Source: Mansonella perstans (Eukaryota > Nematoda > Chromadorea > Rhabditida > Onchocercidae). Taken from it: a DNA stretch of 64,000 bases. The notes under the pieces are model-generated. The model had not been told where the DNA came from. It saw nothing but the letters and a program-made list of their open reading frames with translations, and did not search any database. Location of the stretch: contig JBAMDO010000157.1 in the NCBI GenBank assembly GCA_037074765.1, positions 62,001 to 126,000 on the forward strand, read 5' to 3'. Position 1 is the first letter of the stretch. Each line of letters opens with the position of its first letter. Both the position numbers and the translations under genes were made by a program. This document shows, piece after piece, positions 59,001-64,000 of the stretch.

Positions 59001-60144
59001 TTCCTGTAAGAAGGCACAATTCAGCTTACAGGGCTAAAGTCTTGGTAGAAAATCGCTGTCTTCATCGATCCTTCGGCGCCTGTAACCGTAGGCATCGAAA
59101 ATTTGCCATAAAGACACATGGCTTAATCAATCATCAATGAAGAATGCGGAACTCATTATTGTGTAAAAACGAGTGCGCATTGAATTTCCTATCTGGTGGG
59201 GTGTTCTTGTCTTTGCAGGAGATCACATTTAGATATCAGATGAAAATGTGGCATGTTTTACAACCGATTTTCACTCTTCCGCATGTTTATTCTTGAACTG
59301 GTCTTTTTAGTGGTAAGTATAATTGCACGTATTATTATTTTTTCATTATGCAGAAGAAAAACGACACGTTTTGGAAGAAGAGATGAAAATGATGCTTGCG
59401 AAAGCGAAACAAGCTGCGAGAATGCAGATGGAAATCGAGAGGCTCAATACAAAGCGATTTACTACAGCTATCCCTCCGAAAGTTTCCAGGTTATCATATA
59501 AATTTGTTTCGCTTCTAGAAATGAAATTTTTGATTTTCTGAGAATTACATTATTTTACATTCATCTCAGGAAGCTCCCATATTTTTTAAAAATGCTTATA
59601 ATTTTATCGTAGCTTTCAGGTTGCAGTTATCCACGATGACACATCGACAGCTCATTGAAATGAGTGAAAAGATTAATAAGCGTATCAATGGTACTTTTTT
59701 GAAATTTCTTGTTATATAAAGAAGTAGAATCGTAATGACAGGCAGCGCAAAATTCTTTGGATCGATCTAAAGAGATGGGGAGATATTCACTGGAAAGGTG
59801 GCTGCCATTTTTTCGCAAAAGGAAAGTGGACCATGAAAAACTCTAGAGATCTGCTTAGAGGGCTGTAGAGATGGGTCATGGTTTTGTTTAGCGAATTAAC
59901 TGAAGAATCTTAGTCTTTGAAACATAATTCGCGTCGTTGGAACTCGATGATTTTAACTCAAATTTATTTGTTTTCATAATTTCAGCAAAATCATATTAGT
60001 TGTTTGATTAAAGCAATTATTCATTGTTTTATGCTGTCTTTTGTAGAAGAGAATGCAGAATTAATGAGGTTACTAGTTGAAAAAGACTCACTATATATGC
60101 AGCAAGACTCGATGCTTGTCGATATCGAAGATATGATACAGTAA
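56031..60144 (+). CDS. SCHIP1: Schwannomin-interacting protein 1 (SCHIP1) homologue
   Basis: SCHIP1 binds merlin/NF2; relatives act at membranes and in Hippo signalling. Six exons join in phase: 56031-56813, 58024-58143, 58351-58516, 59354-59489, 59620-59690 and 60047-60144, giving 457 aa. Exon 1 (261 codons) is a low-complexity Ser/Asn/Gln-rich region ending in a charged segment ERIVTERKLLGEQ. Conserved C-terminal parts follow: RRRLALQVDRF, VCYINDLEDEEKGEEE, then a coiled coil EEEMKMMLAKAKQAARMQME, LSTMTHRQLIEMSEKINKRI and the family signature LVEKDSLYMQQDSMLVDIED. The stop TAA directly follows CAG and lies inside a good splice-donor sequence, so an alternative C-terminus is possible. An SCHIP1-type protein usually ends a few tens of residues after this signature. 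A tRNA-like SINE candidate sits in intron 3. Confidence 0.88.
57217..57237. repeat. Poly-T tract
   Basis: About 20 T residues in intron 1 of the SCHIP1-like gene, with an A-run at about 57310-57320 nearby. No element boundary was recognised. Confidence 0.8.
57585..57602. repeat. (TA)n microsatellite
   Basis: About nine AT dinucleotides in intron 1 of the SCHIP1-like gene. A second AT run of similar length is at 58522-58538, directly after the exon 3 donor. Confidence 0.9.
58900..59130 (+). mobile_element. Candidate tRNA-derived SINE in a SCHIP1-like intron
   Basis: TAGCCGGGTGG at 58908-58918 fits the RNA polymerase III A box (TRGCNNAGYNGG). GGTTCGAGTCT at 58949-58959 fits the B box (GGTTCGANTCC). 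The 41-nt spacing is normal for a tRNA. The local GC content is clearly higher than the surrounding intron, and the higher-GC stretch extends about 150 bp further (to about 59110). That suits a SINE with a tRNA head and unrelated body. I could not fold a clean cloverleaf, so it is not called a functional tRNA. The ends are approximate. No target-site duplication was identified with confidence. Confidence 0.5.
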
Positions 60145-62335
60145 GTTGTCTCAAAATGATTCAACAAGATGCTCCTCATATATATGATACTCCAGATATA
60201 TTAAGGTGTCTCTTTTGGTGGTATTATGAGATGTCTTCTAATGTGAACAATTGTTTTTTGAAAACAATACAACGAACTTTCTCAGGAATGTAACATTTTT
60301 TATTGGTCATTTCTCCTAGTAATTAACTGCACATTATCTCTCAGTTAATATGAATCGTCAGTATCGCTACCAGTTTTTTCATTGTGAACTTTTTTCAAAT
60401 AGATTCCATTTCTTTCTGTAGAAATTGCACGAAATAAATTCTACATTACAAATCCTGAACGTAAACTTCTTGAAAATGTTCCTTCAACGACACTTACTGG
60501 AAGACGTTACGTGAGAAAAATTCCACCAAGATTGAAGTACCTTGCTTAATTTTTTTCACTACAACTACTGTTATCTTTTTGACTAGTTTTCCAAGCTTAA
60601 TGCTATGTATCGCTTCTGTTTGTTAATGTTTCTAAATCACAAATATCCATTGGAAGAGCTTATGCCTTATCTTATTTGACTTGAGCTATATTAAGATGAC
60701 ACTAGAGATGTTCTTATATTAATACATAGATTTATTTTATTCTTTTTTCTACTTGAAGGGCATTCATGCTTCAACTTTAATTTGTTATTGTTTTTTCTCT
60801 CCCCAACTTGATTTTTTTTTTTTTTTTAAATTACTTTGACTTCTTTTCGAAATTTCATAGGTTCTAGAAGAGCTACGTTTCAGGCATGAGAGCAGTTCGG
60901 AATCGCTGAATTTGCCCGATTTTTTGAAGGTACAAGCAATCCCACCTGTTGTCTTGTCTAAATTTCACATTTCCAATGGCTGATTTAGGTTTCTTTTTTT
61001 TTTTTTTATCTTTTCAGTTATCATGCACTGTGGTGATCTTCTCAGGAATCATTACTCATAAAGATATAAGGACTGTGCTACTTAATCGTTTACCTCATTC
61101 ATTATCAGTTAAGATCAAGATTAGTTCGATTCAGAACATTGAGAGAGCCAATCAAATGAAAAATATTGTAGCTTTAAGCATTGTTTTGAAAGCTTGTTTT
61201 TCCTTAATCGTCTAATGCATTCATTGTCATTTGCTGTCAGTGCTATTACCGGCTGACTAATATGTAAATTAATCCCAGATTGTTAGTTTTCGGTTTCTCG
61301 TATAATTTTCTTTTACTTCCAGTATTACTTTTTTAGGCACAGAATGAAATATCATTTTTTTGTCGCACTGGAATGGTGACAGTACAGAGTAGTTAGTACT
61401 AGTGAATTAAATTTTGTATTGGTGTCTTCATGTTTGTGGTTTTTAAAATCATCAGATTTTTGATTCCGGAGTATTTGAGGAAAGAAAAATTTTCATTTGC
61501 GACATTGCCATATTAACACGGAAATTCGTCCTATTTTACTTTCAGAACATTTGATCAAAAGAAACTAGATTTGCTTACTGCTGACCATAAAGTTGTGATT
61601 TAACGAATTACCCTACGTTATTTTTTCAGTAAACCTGCAAAATGAGGCTACAGAATTGGTTACAACTTGATGAACACTGTTTTCACTACTTACTGTCCGT
61701 GGTAGTTAACTTCTTAGCTGAATTAGTCTTGAATCATTGATCTAGGATCAGAAATCTAGTTGGTGAGACTTAAGTGTTTTAACAACCGATGATTTTAATG
61801 TTGTATAGTTTAGTACGACTAAACAATGGCTAATAGAATTTTACCGTTTTGATTCTCTTTTGGTCACGTATGACACAGACACCCCGTTTTCGCACTGCTA
61901 ATTTTTCATTTATGAATATTTCAGAGATTATTCACTTCACAGTTTCCGAAATTTTTATCAAATGAATGGTAAAGTGACATAAATATGAGAATTTTTTTGT
62001 AATGAGGCTAAAACCACGTTACTTTTTCATTTGATTTGTAAAGTTATGGCCGATCACGCTGCTGGTATTCGAACTTGCAAATATCTTAAAAACATTTTTT
62101 TTACTTATGGGAAATAAGTAAAAAAAGATTTCCACATGCGGTAATAAATTTTTCGCTGAAATGCTACTGCTGCGTAATGACTTAAAAATGAGTAAACTTA
62201 TTAATCATAAAAAAATTATTCTCAGTGGCTTTAGTGATTTTGCTCAGTGTTTGCGAATTCTGAAAATCCGTCATAGAACTGCAAATTTAAATGACTGGCT
62301 CAAAAATTACTATAGATAGAAAAATTTGAACTAGA
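60145..62335. other. Convergent intergenic region with two stray splice-flanked frames
   Basis: About 2.2 kb between the SCHIP1-like stop and the deacetylase stop. Two short plus-strand open blocks have good flanking splice signals. About 60423-60540 contains NKFYITNPERKLLENVPS. 60862-60930 contains VLEELRFRHESSSESLNLPD, between TTTCATAG and a GTACAAG donor. Neither joins in frame to the other or to the upstream gene. The rest is AT-rich with poly-T runs (60818-60829, 60993-61006). Confidence 0.45.
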
Positions 62336-64000
62336 TTATTGGTCGATGGTTGAATTTCCAGTGCCAGTAGGATCGCCAAGATTTGGATACACTTGTGGGC
62401 AAGTACCACATATTCGAAGAATCCGAGTTCCACCATTGCAAGTGAATGAACAACTGGATGGAGTCTGTAAACAGTGATTCTGTCTACACAGTTATAAAAT
62501 GAAATTTTTTTAAGTCACTAACGGGAAGAAACAACGACACTTATGTGCTCATTCAACAGTTTCGATACGAACAAAGTTCGTAAATGTATAACTTATTCAT
62601 TATATTATTTTGTTAACTCACCAAGTTAGGGCAATGTGCAATTTGCTATCACGAATCTCCAGAATTTAACTGGAAGAAAAACTGTAATTTTTCTGATCTT
62701 TTGATCTGTGTCAGCAGCTTCCATAATTTAGGGTCATTTGTACCACTGAGACTCTTTTCTGAGTGCATAATGTAGAAAAATATCTGCCGAAGGATGGGCA
62801 TTTTGCTACCAATATTTTGGGAAACCCACCTTGCAAGTAGTGGTATTGTTCTTAAACGGCACATTGCACTGCCATGATTCAAAATTGTGAATGTTTAATA
62901 AACGTGTTGGTCGCCTAATCCATTGCAGTGCTTGTGTGACTGTTACAAAATATACATCTGAATTCTTTAATATCTGGAAAAAATATTTCATAAAAAATAA
63001 TGATTGCTGAAAGTTCTTGTAATAAAGATTTGTAATGAATCTTTGGTCAGTAAGCATAATTCAAAAATATCAAAGGGAAGAAAATAAAGCCTAAACTGCT
63101 GCTTAACACTGGTAATTTTCAGCGGAAGGGATATGGGAAGTGTCAATAAGTAATTAAACTAAACAAACGAATGGAAATATAAGTGCTCAGAGAAGCTGGT
63201 CTGTCATTCTCATAGTTAAAGATGATCTCCCACCTCCTTTAATTCTGGGTAATATCTTGTTGCCTTACCGACAACATTTGTAGTGTTTTTACATATTCAC
63301 CAAATATGAGGAGAGTTTTTACGGAACTCCATCGTTTCAATAATAAAAAGAATTGTAAGTAACGCTACATTCAACAATTGATCCAAATTTCAAACTAAAA
63401 TAAAAAACATATGCAATTACTTTCTTGATAAACAATTTTAAGGCAATGATAGTTCCTTCATTTGGTATTGCATTGAGAAAATCATTATCAGCAGTTAACA
63501 GATAAGGAGCTCTATTGTAATTGTACGAACGATTGAAATTCATTTCCAACATCTCCGCAATATCAGAAGGAGAATCATCATGCTATAAATACAAATACTT
63601 TCAAACTTCATTTTGCCATGCTATACTAACATTTTTTAATACCTGTACTAAGTTTATTGCTTTTCTTTTGTTCCGACTGTTTTAAGAGATTTGATTAATA
63701 AGAAATGTGAAGAAAGTTTGTGTTTTGTATCTTAATGGTTATTAGCCTCTCAAATGCCTTAATGGCCATGCATAACTTTAGTCCGTTCATTAATGCAATT
63801 TTTAATCAAAAAATTCTCTTGAAAAAAAAAAAGCTTAAGTCAAATATGTTTCACCGTATTGTTTTACATTATATATTTTGATCGAGCAGAGTCTACGTAC
63901 AGGTGAGAATAAATGAAAAATACATGAAAAAATGAGAAACATACACGGATAGCTTCCTTCAGCATAGTGAAATCTTCTCGTGATCCTAATACAGTGAAAC
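62336..64000 (-). CDS. Chitin/polysaccharide deacetylase-like protein, 3' part (gene continues past window)
   Basis: Secreted carbohydrate-esterase-4-like protein, as in nematode and arthropod chitin deacetylases acting on cuticle or eggshell chitin. Exons: 63945-64000 (partial, FTVLGSREDFTMLKEAIR), 63421-63582 (HDDSPSDIAEMLEMNFNRSY, NYNRAPYLL), 63269 to about 63330 (VKTLLIFGEYVKTLQMLS), 62830-62973 (SDVYFVTVTQALQWIRRPT, then W-x-C) and 62336-62464 (PSSCSFTCNGG, RICGTCPQVYPNLGDPTGTG, stop). All junctions except the start of the third exon were checked for phase. The catalytic histidine and aspartate motifs lie upstream, outside the window, so activity cannot be judged. Several family members have lost catalytic residues. 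The C-terminal Cys-rich tail is typical of nematode members. Confidence 0.87.

Overview
The window looks like nuclear DNA of a nematode, most likely a clade III spirurid and possibly a filarial worm. It is strongly AT-rich. Genes are split into many small exons of about 30-230 nt with GT-AG introns and TTTCAG- or TTTTAG-type acceptors. Proteins resemble animal families but are diverged. No prokaryotic features, rRNA or canonical tRNA were seen. The species call is an inference; no species-specific sequence was matched.

Layout. 0.2-2.7 kb (-): a complete SLC25A51-type mitochondrial carrier. 4.3-5.6 kb (-): NSE2/MMS21 SUMO ligase, with a remarkable 125-bp-period array built from its own SP-RING exon plus splice signals. 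6.2-9.0 kb (+): DCN1-like neddylation factor, head-to-head with NSE2. 9.5-13.6 kb (-): one or two diverged CUB-like secreted-protein genes. 15.1-19.6 kb (-): an angiomotin-like coiled-coil scaffold. 20.4-22.2 kb (+): selenoprotein T homologue with Cys in place of Sec, head-to-head with the scaffold. 24.3-27.0 kb (-): MO25/CAB39. 27-35.2 kb: an 8-kb gene-poor stretch with a 21-bp minisatellite and simple repeats. 35.2-41.8 kb (-): U2SURP/SR140 spliceosomal protein. 42.7-53.0 kb (-): PIKfyve/Fab1 phosphoinositide kinase, tandem with U2SURP and 0.9 kb upstream of it. 53.3-54.8 kb (+): open frames of an unrecognised gene. 56.0-60.1 kb (+): SCHIP1-like protein carrying a tRNA-derived SINE candidate in an intron. 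62.3-64.0 kb (-): the 3' part of a chitin/polysaccharide deacetylase gene running off the window.

Most genes are conserved single-copy cell-biology regulators (SUMO and NEDD8 ligation, mitochondrial NAD transport, LKB1/STRAD scaffold, Hippo- and merlin-linked scaffolds, endosomal lipid kinase, splicing). They do not form one pathway. AMOT and SCHIP1 families both connect to merlin/Hippo signalling in other animals; their proximity here may be chance.

The most unusual object is the NSE2 array at 4623-5062. Seven copies of a 42-nt, frame-preserving exon end are separated by 18- or 23-nt spacers that begin GT and end CAG. Read through, the spacers encode a second copy of the zinc-ligand motif. 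This is what intron creation or growth by tandem duplication of an AG|GT site would look like. Exon junctions were placed by eye from splice consensus, phase and family alignment from memory. Coordinates without 'about' were counted from the sequence.
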